Shown one piece after another: positions 8,615-16,419 of a stretch of 44,854 nt of DNA. The stretch comes from Betaproteobacteria bacterium (GTDB lineage Bacteria > Pseudomonadota > Gammaproteobacteria > Burkholderiales > SG8-39): positions 1 to 44,854 of the forward strand of contig CANIEV010000009.1 in the NCBI GenBank assembly GCA_947466535.1, in the 5' to 3' direction. A program made the position numbers and the translations under genes. Each line of letters opens with the position of its first letter. Within the stretch, counting starts at the first letter, position 1. Below the pieces are notes generated by a model. The model did not search any database. It saw only the letters and a list, made by a program, of their open reading frames with translations, and had not been told where the DNA came from.

Positions 8615-9616
8615 TCACTGGACGAGGATGCCGGCCGCCTTCACCAGCTTGCCGAACACCTGGCGTTCGGTGCGCACTGTTTCCACGAACAGCTCCGCGG
8701 TGAAGCCGGAGGGAATCTCGATGTCCACCGCGAGCAGGCGTTTCACGACGTCGTCGGTTCGCGTCGCTCGGGTGATCTCGGCACGCAGCAGGTCGGTGAT
8801 GTCCGCCGGGGTGCCGAGCGGAGCAAAGTAACCTTTGGAGATCGGCTTGATGTTGAAACCGGGAAGGCCGGCCTCCGCGATTGTCGGGATGTCGCGCATC
8901 AAGCCCGAGCGCTGGTCGGAGGCGACGCCGAGTATGCGCAGCTTGCCGGCCTTTGCCTGCGGCAGGAGCAGGTTGATGCCGGCAAAGGCGGCGGCGATGT
9001 CGCCAGTGAGCATCGACTGCACCGCGGGTGCGACACCCTTGTGCGGAATGTGGTTGAGGTCAATGCCGGCGAGCGACTTCACAAGTTCCATGAACAGGTG
9101 GTGGGCGGTGCCGTTGCCCGCCGAACCGTAGGGCAGACCCGGCTTTGCCTTCGCCACTGCGATGAATTCCTGCAGCGTGCTGACGTTGAGCGTCGCGCTT
9201 GCGCCGAGATAAAGCGGCGTGGTTGCCGCAAGTGAAATTGGCACGAGACTCTTCAGTGGATCGACTCCGGTGTTGATGTTCGGAAGTATCGAGTACACCC
9301 CGGTGTCCGTGATGAGCAGCGTGTACCCGTCCGGGGCGGCCGAGATCACCGAGTTGATTGCCGGGATACCGCCGCCACCGGGGCGGTTGTCGACGATCGT
9401 CGGGCGGCCGAGGTTTTCGGACATTTTCTGGCCCACGGTGCGCGCGACGATATCCGGCGCTGTGCCCGGCGGTGCCGACACGATCAGCCGTATCGGCCGG
9501 CTCGGGAAACCCTGCGCCTTGCAGGCAAGCGATGCGAGCAGGATCGCGCCTGCTAGGCACGCACGCATGATCCATGCGGGTAGGGAGGCCTTTTGCATCC
9601 TCATGTGCGCAAACAT
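8615..9616 (-). CDS. Bug-type binding protein (operon-internal)
   Basis: This is a 333-residue periplasmic binding protein. The signal peptide (ACLAGAILLASLACKAQG) leads into FPSRPIRLIVSAPPGTAPDIVARTV and VDNRPGGGGIPAINS, the Bug fingerprint. The SLAC sequence is not a proper lipobox, so a soluble periplasmic protein is more likely than a lipoprotein. ATG 9616 is the likely start; the upstream gene ends at 9623, so the two are probably co-transcribed. It resembles the Bug protein at 14394-15359 in the APD-VART block, and these two are the closest pair among the five here by eye. Confidence 0.92.
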   Translation of the reverse strand: MFAHMRMQKASLPAWIMRACLAGAILLASLACKAQGFPSRPIRLIVSAPPGTAPDIVARTVGQKMSENLGRPTIVDNRPGGGGIPAINSVISAAPDGYTLLITDTGVYSILPNINTGVDPLKSLVPISLAATTPLYLGASATLNVSTLQEFIAVAKAKPGLPYGSAGNGTAHHLFMELVKSLAGIDLNHIPHKGVAPAVQSMLTGDIAAAFAGINLLLPQAKAGKLRILGVASDQRSGLMRDIPTIAEAGLPGFNIKPISKGYFAPLGTPADITDLLRAEITRATRTDDVVKRLLAVDIEIPSGFTAELFVETVRTERQVFGKLVKAAGILVQ

Positions 9617-9622
9617 TCGTCG

Positions 9623-10471
9623 TCAGTCCTTCGGAAGAATCTTCGTGCCCGGATTCCAGCGCCAGTAGCGGCTGATCGCGCCGCCGTCCACCCGCAGGTC
9701 GAAGCCGGTGATCATTTCCGCATCGTCGGAGGCGAGGAACACGGCGGCGCGCGCATAGTGCCGCGGGCTGGGGCGTTTCCCGAGCGGAATGCCCTGGTCT
9801 CCCGAACTCAGGTCGGTGCGCTTGATGCTGAGCGAGACCTGGTCCCAATCGACGCCCCAGGCCTCGGCGCGGTCGCGCCCCTCGGTGGGATCGGTGGCGG
9901 TGGGCGTAAGGCTGTTCACGCGGATGCCGTGTTCGGCGAGTTCCATCGCGGCGGCCCGGGTGAAATTAAGCAGGCCGGATTTGGTGGTGCCGTAACCGAT
10001 GTTGCCGAGGTTGCCCTGATGGCCCTCGGTGGAGATGATGTTGATGATCGAGCCCGGCCGCTTGTGGCGGATCATCGACTTGGCTGCGTGCTGGGTGAAC
10101 AGGAAGGTTCCAATGATACCGACGTCGAGCAGGCGGCGAAATTCGTCGGCGCTCATGTCGAGCAGGCCTTTGCGGATCTGGAGCATTGCGCCATTGACAA
10201 GGATGTCCGGCGCGCCGAAAGCCTCTTCCGCGCGCTTCACCGCAGCCTGAACCTGCTCGTCTTTGGTTACATCGCAGGCCACCGCGATCGCCTCGCCGCC
10301 GCCGTCGCGGATTTCCTTCGCGCAGGCCTCGGCGTAGTCGAGCCGGTAGTCGATGCACACCAGCTTTGCGCCTTCCTCGGCAAGGCCGCAGGCGATGCCG
10401 CCGTTGATGAAGGGGCTGCTGCCGGTGACGAGGGTGACCTTGCCGGCAAGCCGGTTTCCGCTCGGAGTCAT
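9623..10471 (-). CDS. Short-chain dehydrogenase/reductase
   Basis: This is a 282-residue classical SDR. The NAD(P) turn is the variant TGSSPFINGG instead of TGxxxGxG. DILVNGA stands where NNAG is usual, the catalytic Ser lies in NIISTEG, and Tyr/Lys lie in YGTTKSG. In this operon the natural role is a cis-dihydrodiol dehydrogenase that rearomatises the Rieske product to a catechol, but that is inferred from context. ATG 10471 is preceded by AGAGGA. The gene starts 44 bases downstream of the extradiol dioxygenase, with a short hairpin in between. Confidence 0.9.
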   Translation of the reverse strand: MTPSGNRLAGKVTLVTGSSPFINGGIACGLAEEGAKLVCIDYRLDYAEACAKEIRDGGGEAIAVACDVTKDEQVQAAVKRAEEAFGAPDILVNGAMLQIRKGLLDMSADEFRRLLDVGIIGTFLFTQHAAKSMIRHKRPGSIINIISTEGHQGNLGNIGYGTTKSGLLNFTRAAAMELAEHGIRVNSLTPTATDPTEGRDRAEAWGVDWDQVSLSIKRTDLSSGDQGIPLGKRPSPRHYARAAVFLASDDAEMITGFDLRVDGGAISRYWRWNPGTKILPKD

Positions 10472-10499
10472 GGATGTCCTCTTGTTTTTAAGTCGTGGT

Positions 10500-10513
10500 G
10501 CGGGCTTGCCCGC
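10500..10513. repeat. Stem-loop between operon genes
   Basis: GCGGGC and GCCCGC form a perfect 6-base stem around TT, in the 44-base gap between the dioxygenase and dehydrogenase genes. It could be a REP-like sequence or a mild attenuator or mRNA-stability element. No T-run follows in the direction of transcription. Confidence 0.4.
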
Positions 10514-10515
10514 GA

Positions 10516-11565
10516 TTACGCGCCGAAGGTGGCGATGACCTTGTTCGAATTCATGATGCAGGTCTCGATGAAGACCGCGGAGTCGGGCTTGCGCTTGAGT
10601 TCCGACATCGCGCCGATAAGGCAGAACCAGTTGAGCATCTCCTGCTGGCCGCTGTCCTCGACCGCGGCCAGCGGTGTCGCGCGCCAGGCGGCGTAGTCGC
10701 CCGTCTGCAGGGAGGTGAAGAGTGTCCGGTCCGCCGGCGTGTCGGGATAGAGGTACCAGTGCTTGCGCGTGAGGAAGGCGTGCGACCAGCTCGAGGAGGC
10801 AATCAGCGCCACCCGCCAGGGGCTCTCGAGCAGCGCGCGCGCGCAGGCGGCCCCGAGATCGAAGCAGCGCGCGGGTGACGGCGAGGGCGGGTCGAAGTCG
10901 CGCTCATTTAGCGGCGTGGCGAGCGTCTCCATATAGCCCTTCATGCCGATCAGGCGCCGTCCGTAGCAGTTCACCGAGAACGGCACTATCGGCACGTCGA
11001 GTCCCTTGCGGTCCCAGTCGAGAAAAAGCATCGAGTTGGTGAACGCGTGGCCGAGTGGCTTGTGCAGCGGCCGGTAGGCGTAGGCAACATCGAAGTCGCG
11101 CTCGATCAGCCGGCTGGCGAGGTATTTCGCGCCGTCGCGGTGTCCGCGGAAGTGAAAGCCCTTGTCTGGTGGTTCCTTCCAGTAATTCGGCGGTGTATCC
11201 GGTCTCGCCCAGGGCTGCACCTCGACGGAATCGTAGGCAAGCACGCAGAACCCGGGCACCGCGTCTTCACGGAAATTTTCGTACTGATCGTCGCCCCAGA
11301 CGACGATGAAGTCAGGTTTGAAATCGTCTAGCAACGCCCGCGTCTTTCGAATTTCCGCGACGATGGTCTGGCGGTGCTGTTCGGCGAATGCGGCGCCTGC
11401 GTCGTCGGCCCACTCGCGGCGCATCGTCTCCGGCCAGCCCTCCGGCGTGCGATATCGCTCGGGGAGCCCCGTGTCCTGCAACAGGCGGAGCAGTGAGGTG
11501 GGCCGGGCCTTGAGCGGCGTGAGGCCGGGGTAGTGCGTGATGCCGAGTCCGAGTATGTCAGCCAT
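10516..11565 (-). CDS. LigB-type extradiol ring-cleavage dioxygenase (module 2)
   Basis: This is a 349-residue homologue of the protein at 3778-4815. It shares LGLGITH (H11, likely iron ligand), VVWGDDQYENF, a central PPDKGFHFRGHRDGA block, the SSSWSHAFLTRKH block and DSGQQEMLNW. It probably opens the ring of the catechol formed by the upstream oxygenase and the downstream SDR. It follows the beta subunit by 49 bases in the leftward operon. Both enzymes carry the catalytic features in one chain, unlike LigAB, which uses a separate small subunit; no LigA-like domain is visible. Confidence 0.88.
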   Translation of the reverse strand: MADILGLGITHYPGLTPLKARPTSLLRLLQDTGLPERYRTPEGWPETMRREWADDAGAAFAEQHRQTIVAEIRKTRALLDDFKPDFIVVWGDDQYENFREDAVPGFCVLAYDSVEVQPWARPDTPPNYWKEPPDKGFHFRGHRDGAKYLASRLIERDFDVAYAYRPLHKPLGHAFTNSMLFLDWDRKGLDVPIVPFSVNCYGRRLIGMKGYMETLATPLNERDFDPPSPSPARCFDLGAACARALLESPWRVALIASSSWSHAFLTRKHWYLYPDTPADRTLFTSLQTGDYAAWRATPLAAVEDSGQQEMLNWFCLIGAMSELKRKPDSAVFIETCIMNSNKVIATFGA

Positions 11566-11614
11566 GCCGGTGTCTCAATAGGTCAGCGTTGTAAGGCGGA
11601 GCGCTCGATCCGGG

Positions 11615-12163
11615 TCAGAGCACGATGCTTACCGCGCCGTGATCGCTCATGCGTTCGTGCGCAAGCTCGGCGCGGCGGCGGCGGATGCGAAAGCCCCCAT
11701 CACCGGTGCGCACCAGCGTGTAGAGATAGCGGCCGACGTAGGGCGCGAGCACTTCGTTGCGCGAACGGTAGACCGCGAACGAGGCTTCGAGGTCGACTTC
11801 CTTTTCATCGACGCGCGTCAGCCGGACGTTGGTGATCATGCGCCGCGTGCGCGAGAACGGGTATTCGCGGTGCGCATAGCGGCTGAGCAGCCGCGTGACG
11901 CGTCCGCGAAGCCGCACCAGGTTGTCGTCGATGAAAACGAGGTCGTGCTTCGGGTCGCCGTCGGGCAGATCGGTGGTGGGCACCACGTAGAGGCAGTCCT
12001 CGGTGAAGAGCGCCAGCCATTCCTCCAGCCGCCAGGCGTCGAGCAGCGCCGCTTCCTCGAACAGGAAATGCTCGACCGCGAGGCGGAGCATCAGGTTTTC
12101 GGGTGTGGCGGGAACGCCGGAGGAGGCGTTCGGTGCGGGTTTGCCCGGCGCGACCGTGCTCAT
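11615..12163 (-). CDS. Rieske oxygenase beta subunit (module 2)
   Basis: This is a 182-residue small subunit with the SnoaL/NTF2-like pattern (VEHFLFEEAALLDAWRLEEW, LFTEDCLYVVPTTD, RTRRMITNVRL). The start is ATG 12163, which overlaps the alpha stop as ATGA and has GGAGGAG just upstream inside the alpha gene. The overlap implies translational coupling and stoichiometric production with alpha. An in-frame upstream extension exists but would run deep into the alpha gene and is rejected. Confidence 0.9.
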   Translation of the reverse strand: MSTVAPGKPAPNASSGVPATPENLMLRLAVEHFLFEEAALLDAWRLEEWLALFTEDCLYVVPTTDLPDGDPKHDLVFIDDNLVRLRGRVTRLLSRYAHREYPFSRTRRMITNVRLTRVDEKEVDLEASFAVYRSRNEVLAPYVGRYLYTLVRTGDGGFRIRRRRAELAHERMSDHGAVSIVL

Positions 12164-13503
12164 TTCCGCTCCTCCGCGAGTGCGGCTACTGGAGTTGCCG
12201 GGTCGTCGAAGTGCGCGGCGCGCGCGTGTCCCTGCAGCATCGCGTGCCACTGGCGCCAGAAACTGCGCATCTGGATTTCATCGTCCGACTGCTGCGGCTG
12301 GCGATGCATGCCGCGCGACACGTCCGACCATTCGAACTCGCGGGCCTTGAATCCGGTCTGGCAGGATTCCAGCGCCTCGACGTCGTCCGGCGTGGCAAAG
12401 CCGCCGGGTCCGAGGAAGGCAAGCGACAGTTCCTGGCGGTAGGCGTGGATCTCCTCGTTCTCCTCGCGCGGCACGAGTTCCCACTGGTTGATCTCCATCA
12501 GCCCCGGACCCTTCGGCCACCACTGGCGAAAGCGAAACCCCGAGTGCGTGTCCTGGAAGGCGAGGTTGGGAAAAATGATCATCAGCCGGGAGTTGTCGGC
12601 CATTTCTGCGCCGCGCTCGGCGCCGAAGCGCTCGAGCAGCCGTTCGCGGATTCGACCGACTTCCGCAATCGCCTCCTCGGTCCAGAACGGGCTCGGCGAG
12701 GCTATCGGACGTCCCGGCATACCGACAGTTATGCCGCCATGGCCGTTGGCGATCGCGAACGAACGCGAGGCCTTGTAGACCGCGTTGGTGTTGATCCGCG
12801 CCGCGCCCGCCATCTTGTGGCGCTGCGCGATATAGCTGAGATAGGTCTGGTGCACCGTCGGCAGGTGGTAGCCGTCGACGCTGTTCTCGGCCATCAGTTT
12901 CCAGTTGGCGCGGATGTCGTATTTGGCCGAGCCACGGATTATTTCCCAGCCGCCGAGGACGTCGGCGGCATCGAGCGACAGGTCCATTATCGTCTTCGCT
13001 TCGCCGAGCCAGTCGGCGAGCGAGGGCGCGTCGATACTGAAATTCACGAAGTGCATGCCGCGGTAACTGTCCACATGCGGAGGCGTGCCGAGGGCATGAT
13101 CGGCCTTGCTGAATTGGGTCGAGTAGCCGGCCTGTTCGGGTACCGCGATCAGCTCGCCCTGGCTGTTGAAACTCCAGCCGTGATAGAAGCAGGTGAGGGT
13201 GTCCGCATTGCCCTTGTCCTGTCTTGCCACCATCGCGCCGCGGTGCGGGCAGGTGTTGTAGAACACGCGCACCCTGCCGTCGCGTCCGCGAATCAGGACC
13301 AGCGGGCGTTCCGCGACGGTTCGCCTGCGGAAATCGCCGGGTTTCGGGATCTCGGAGTCGTGGCCGACATAGAGCCAGCAACGGTCGAAGATGCGCTCGC
13401 GCTCGAGTGCACAGATCTCCTCCGAGATCATCGCCGAGCGATGCACGCGGAACGAGCCGCGGGCCGCGTCCTCGACCACCAGTTTCGAGAGATCCATGGG
13501 CAT
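12160..13503 (-). CDS. Rieske non-haem iron oxygenase, alpha subunit (module 2)
   Basis: This is a 447-residue catalytic subunit. The Rieske cluster ligands are C85-x-H87 and C105-x2-H108. The mononuclear iron site is canonical: WKLMAENSVDGYHLPTVH with E206-N207, D210, H213 and H218. It resembles benzoate/anthranilate-type oxygenases in overall layout. The start may be ATG 13503 or ATG 13497 (MDLSK); the latter has a better-spaced GGA. It follows the prephenate-dehydratase-like gene by 17 bases and overlaps its beta partner by 4 bases. The intact iron site contrasts with the shortened one in module 1. Confidence 0.93.
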   Translation of the reverse strand: MPMDLSKLVVEDAARGSFRVHRSAMISEEICALERERIFDRCWLYVGHDSEIPKPGDFRRRTVAERPLVLIRGRDGRVRVFYNTCPHRGAMVARQDKGNADTLTCFYHGWSFNSQGELIAVPEQAGYSTQFSKADHALGTPPHVDSYRGMHFVNFSIDAPSLADWLGEAKTIMDLSLDAADVLGGWEIIRGSAKYDIRANWKLMAENSVDGYHLPTVHQTYLSYIAQRHKMAGAARINTNAVYKASRSFAIANGHGGITVGMPGRPIASPSPFWTEEAIAEVGRIRERLLERFGAERGAEMADNSRLMIIFPNLAFQDTHSGFRFRQWWPKGPGLMEINQWELVPREENEEIHAYRQELSLAFLGPGGFATPDDVEALESCQTGFKAREFEWSDVSRGMHRQPQQSDDEIQMRSFWRQWHAMLQGHARAAHFDDPATPVAALAEERK

Positions 13504-13520
13504 TCCGGAAAGATGCGGGG

Positions 13521-14357
13521 TCAGCGCGCTTCGAGCGCGCCGACGAGTCGTGCGGATTTATACGGGGCGAGCGCGGCCTGCACATCGGCAAGCTTCCCTG
13601 TGCCGCGGAAGCGGATCAGGTAGTCGTATTCGAACAGCGCCGTGCCCGAGGGCTGGGAGCAGATGGTCTGGATGACGTAGCCGCAGGCCGAAAGTGCGCA
13701 GATCAGCCCGCTCAACTTGCCCTGTTGCTCGCACGCATCAATGAAGCGTCCCGCCACCACGAGGCGCGTCGGCGATTCGCTGTAGCAGGGATCGCGCGAG
13801 ATCGCCCAGTAGTTGCCCACGCTGCCTTCGTCGATGTCTTTCGCGAGCGCGATCAGGCCCCAGACGCCTGCCATGCCGGGTGTGCCGACCGAGGCGATCG
13901 AGCCGTCGCTTTCCATCACCGTCTTCGCGGCGGTGCGTGAATTGGTGTGGACGATCTCGATCGCGACGCCAGGCATGTTTTTCTCGATCCAGCGCCGGCT
14001 CTGGGTGACCGATCCGGTGTGGCCGATGACAAGTTTTATCTGCGACATCGTGGCGCCGGGCTTGCCGAGCAGCGAACAGTGATATTCGTGCGTGGTCTCG
14101 GCGATGATGTGCAGCCTCGAGCCGGGCTTCACCACCAGCGACTGGTCGCGCGGGTGAAAGCCGGTGTTGGTCATCTGCTCGGGGATGCAGGCGGCGGCGA
14201 TCCTGCCTTCCAGCACCGAATCCACGACCTCTTCCGCGGTCTGCGAATAGACAATCTCCGCGAACTCGGGATAGCGGCTCATCAGTTCCCTCGATGCCTG
14301 GTCACCGAAGGTCTGCGCTCCTCCGAGCGATCCCAGCTTCATTCCTGATTTCAGCAC
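13521..14357 (-). CDS. Prephenate-dehydratase-like protein with ACT domain, TRF motif absent
   Basis: This 278-residue protein has the PDT layout: GSLGGAQTFGDQAS (residues 9-22, matching the first substrate loop), IPEQ near residue 58 where PDTs have the ENS/ENT motif, HTGSVTQ (113-119), NSRTAAK, GMAGVWGL, and a C-terminal ACT-type region (ALFEYDYLIRF). PDTs turn prephenate into phenylpyruvate by losing CO2 and water. The catalytic TRF motif that should follow the Asn near residue 172 is replaced by NYW. The start is GTG 14357 behind AAGGAGA. It lies between a Bug gene and the Rieske alpha gene, far from any aromatic amino-acid biosynthesis gene, so a catabolic or sensory role is more likely than phenylalanine synthesis. 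Confidence 0.72.
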   Translation of the reverse strand: MLKSGMKLGSLGGAQTFGDQASRELMSRYPEFAEIVYSQTAEEVVDSVLEGRIAAACIPEQMTNTGFHPRDQSLVVKPGSRLHIIAETTHEYHCSLLGKPGATMSQIKLVIGHTGSVTQSRRWIEKNMPGVAIEIVHTNSRTAAKTVMESDGSIASVGTPGMAGVWGLIALAKDIDEGSVGNYWAISRDPCYSESPTRLVVAGRFIDACEQQGKLSGLICALSACGYVIQTICSQPSGTALFEYDYLIRFRGTGKLADVQAALAPYKSARLVGALEAR

Positions 14358-14393
14358 GCGGTGTCTCCTTGGTCGGTCGTGAATGTCGGGGGC

Positions 14394-15359
14394 TTATTTG
14401 GCGAATGCGTTGGCGGCCTTGACCAGCCTGCCGTATTGCACGAGTTCGCTGCGAACGATCTCGGTGAGGTATTCCTGCGAGAAGTCGGTGGGCTCCTCCA
14501 CCGCGAGGGTGTTCAGCCGCTGGCGCACATCCGGCGCCTTCACGGCGGTGGTGAGGTCGGTGCGCAGCTTGGTGACGATGTCCTGCGGTGTGCCCGCCGG
14601 GACAAAAAAGCCGAGGGTCAGGGTCTTGATGTTGAAACCGGGCAGTCCGGCTTCGGCCACCGTCGGCAGCGCGGGCATCAGGCCGGTGCGGGTCTGCGAA
14701 GCCACCGCGATGATCCGGAGTTTCCCCGCTTTCTCCTGCGGCACCAGCAGGTTGAGCCCGGAGAACACCGCCACCACCTCGCCCGCGACGACCGCTGCGA
14801 CCGCCGGCGCCACTCCCTTGTAGGGCACATGGGTCATGTCGGTGCCCGAGAGCGATCTGAACAACTCCATGAACAGGTGTGCCGCGCCACCGGTGCCGCC
14901 CGATCCGTAGGCCATGCCGGGCTTCGCTTTTGCCGCCGCAATGAGTTCGGTGACGCTGCTGACGTTCAGCCCTGCGCCGACAGCGAGGAACAGCGGCGTG
15001 GTTCCGGCGGAGGTGACCGGGATCAGAGACTTGAGCGGGTCGAACGAGGAATGCTCATGCGGCAGGATGGCGAAGATGCCGGTATCGGCAAGCAGCAGCG
15101 TGTAGCCGTCAGGCGCGGCGCTGCCGGCGGTGTTGGCACCGATCAGTCCGCCCGCACCGGTGCGGTTGTCCACCGTCACCGGCACCCCGGTGTTCGCAGA
15201 TAGGCGCTGCGCCACGGTCCGGGCGACGACATCGGGCGCCGAACCCGGCGGCACCGTGGCAATCATCCGCATCGGTCGATTGGGAAACGCCTGTGCCTGG
15301 ACTTGCTGCGCACCCGCGACGGCGAGCAGCGCGGCAAGCACGATCAGAGACTTCCTCAT
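14394..15359 (-). CDS. Bug-type binding protein (first gene of leftward operon)
   Basis: This is a 321-residue periplasmic receptor with signal peptide MRKSLIVLAALLAVAGAQQ and mature start near QAFPNRPMRMIATVPPG, followed by APDVVARTV and VDNRTGAGGLIGAN. The start is ATG 15359 behind GAGGAGGACAC. A longer in-frame reading frame extends to 15473 but runs through the promoter and is rejected. As first gene of the nine-gene run it probably binds the aromatic acid or related carboxylate that the pathway consumes. Confidence 0.93.
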   Translation of the reverse strand: MRKSLIVLAALLAVAGAQQVQAQAFPNRPMRMIATVPPGSAPDVVARTVAQRLSANTGVPVTVDNRTGAGGLIGANTAGSAAPDGYTLLLADTGIFAILPHEHSSFDPLKSLIPVTSAGTTPLFLAVGAGLNVSSVTELIAAAKAKPGMAYGSGGTGGAAHLFMELFRSLSGTDMTHVPYKGVAPAVAAVVAGEVVAVFSGLNLLVPQEKAGKLRIIAVASQTRTGLMPALPTVAEAGLPGFNIKTLTLGFFVPAGTPQDIVTKLRTDLTTAVKAPDVRQRLNTLAVEEPTDFSQEYLTEIVRSELVQYGRLVKAANAFAK

Positions 15360-15445
15360 GTGTCCTCCTCGGTCTTGTTCGGAGGGGTGAGCCCCTCTCG
15401 TCGGGTGACGCGCTCTCGTGTATGCCTGGCGCGTGCCGGAGAAAG

Positions 15446-15473
15446 ATTCTACCCAGAGGCCGGGGCAAGTCAA
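15446..15473 (-). promoter_or_regulatory. Sigma-70-type promoter of the leftward operon
   Basis: On the minus strand TTGACT (15468-15473) and TAGAAT (15446-15451) are 16 bases apart, five of six matches each to the -35 and -10 consensus. The predicted start point is about 80 bases before the Bug gene at 15359. It is the best promoter match I found in the window. Confidence 0.62.
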
Positions 15474-15481
15474 GATGATTG

Positions 15482-15502
15482 GATATCAACATATTTGACA
15501 TC
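15482..15502. promoter_or_regulatory. Imperfect palindrome upstream of the operon promoter
   Basis: GATATCAA and TTGACATC are inverted (7 of 8 positions) around CATAT. The centre lies about 50 bases upstream of the expected transcription start and just beyond the -35 hexamer, a typical activator position. The regulator gene is not identifiable; the LysR protein at the left end of the window is one candidate. Confidence 0.4.
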
Positions 15503-15582
15503 TGACGAATCGGGATCTGGCCGCCTGAACACCGTGCGGGAGAATACGCAAATGTCTGGCGCGACCCGTCCGCGGGACCACG

Positions 15583-15588
15583 TATGAT
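15583..15588 (+). promoter_or_regulatory. -10-like hexamer close to a start codon
   Basis: TATGAT ends 6 bases before the ATG at 15595. A start point 6-8 bases downstream would coincide with the start codon. The -35 region is not recognisable. Confidence 0.3.
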
Positions 15589-15594
15589 CCGGGG

Positions 15595-15834
15595 ATGAAT
15601 ACCTCCAGTTCCGTACCGTTCCAGCTCAACGCCGAGTTCGTCGAGTTGTGCAATCTGCTCAAACTCGCCGGTGTCGCGGACAGCGGAGGTCAGGGCAAGC
15701 GCATGGTGGCCGACGGCGAAGTCACGGTCGACGGCCAGCCCGAGAGCCGCAAGTCGGCAAAGATCCGCGCCGGCCAGACGGTGGTCTGCCGCGGCGTCAC
15801 GCTCGTCGTGGTGGCGACGGACGCCGACGCGTGA
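15595..15834 (+). CDS. ybcJ: Small S4-domain RNA-binding protein (YbcJ-like)
   Basis: This 79-residue protein is almost entirely an S4 fold. FVELCNLLKLAGVADSGGQGKRMVADGEVTVDG and ESRKSAKIRAGQTV match the YbcJ family of small RNA-binding proteins in position and length. The role in the cell is not well defined; ribosome or RNA binding is expected from the fold. It is a monocistronic gene convergent with the YjbQ-like gene, with a perfect palindrome between them. Only a GGGG run stands in the place of a Shine-Dalgarno. Confidence 0.88.
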   Translation: MNTSSSVPFQLNAEFVELCNLLKLAGVADSGGQGKRMVADGEVTVDGQPESRKSAKIRAGQTVVCRGVTLVVVATDADA

Positions 15835-15859
15835 ACTGAATAATTGCGCGGGGGGGGGC

Positions 15860-15881
15860 GACCCGCGTTCGAACGCGGGTC
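15860..15881. terminator. Bidirectional terminator-like perfect palindrome
   Basis: Two GACCCGCG / CGCGGGTC arms around TTCGAA make a 22-base perfect palindrome between convergent genes. It overlaps the stop codon of the YjbQ-like gene (15880-15882). A run of nine G precedes it at 15850-15858. There is no T-run, so efficiency is uncertain. Confidence 0.55.
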
Positions 15882-16299
15882 AGTTCTCGCCCTGCAACGT
15901 GAGGACGATGCTGCGCTCGTGCGGCGTGCGGCGGTGCTCCCAAAGGTAGAGCCCCTGCCAGGTGCCCAGAATCAGGCGGCCGCCGCCCACCGGCAGGGTG
16001 ACCGAATTCGTGGTGAGTACCGCACGCGCATGCGCCGCCATGTCGTCCGGCCCTTCGTCGTAGTGAACGTAGGCGGGGTCGCCGTCAGGCGCAAGCCGCG
16101 CGAGCACGGTTTCCAGGTCGCGGCGAACATCCGGGTCGGCGTTCTCGCAAAGAATGAGCGAGGCGCTGGTGTGCTGCAGGAACACATGACAGAGCCCGGT
16201 GCCGATGCCGCTGCCGGCCACGAAACTGCCGACCTGATCGGTGATCTCGGTGGTCCCGCGGCCGCGGGTGGGAACGCGTAGCGTGGTCTGGCGGATCAT
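15880..16299 (-). CDS. YjbQ/UPF0047 family protein
   Basis: This is a 139-residue protein with the full UPF0047 pattern: GLCHVFLQHTSASL, DVRRDLE, HARAVLTTNSVTLPVGGGRLILGTWQGLYLWEHR split over the chain, and a final LTLQGE. Members are sometimes annotated as secondary thiamine-phosphate synthases because of a weak complementing activity; the true role is unsettled. The length is normal for the family. ATG 16299 has GGAG about 9 bases upstream. It is convergent with the S4-domain gene and unrelated to the catabolic operon. Confidence 0.92.
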   Translation of the reverse strand: MIRQTTLRVPTRGRGTTEITDQVGSFVAGSGIGTGLCHVFLQHTSASLILCENADPDVRRDLETVLARLAPDGDPAYVHYDEGPDDMAAHARAVLTTNSVTLPVGGGRLILGTWQGLYLWEHRRTPHERSIVLTLQGEN

Positions 16300-16419
16300 G
16301 GCGCGGGCTCCGTGCCGGTTCGGCGGGACATGATGCCGTCATGGTACTCGCGAGGCGACCGGCTTGCCGGGCGTGCTTAAAAGTCGCACTGCTTTCATAA
16401 TCGGACGCAGGAGGTGGTC

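Noticed and set aside
9541-9600. Lipoprotein signal in the Bug protein at 8615-9616
   Set aside because: SLAC lacks the hydrophobic residue at -3 required by a lipobox, and Bug proteins are usually soluble.
12103-13623. 506-codon plus-strand frame over the second Rieske alpha gene
   Set aside because: Antisense shadow; the minus strand encodes the canonical iron and cluster ligands.
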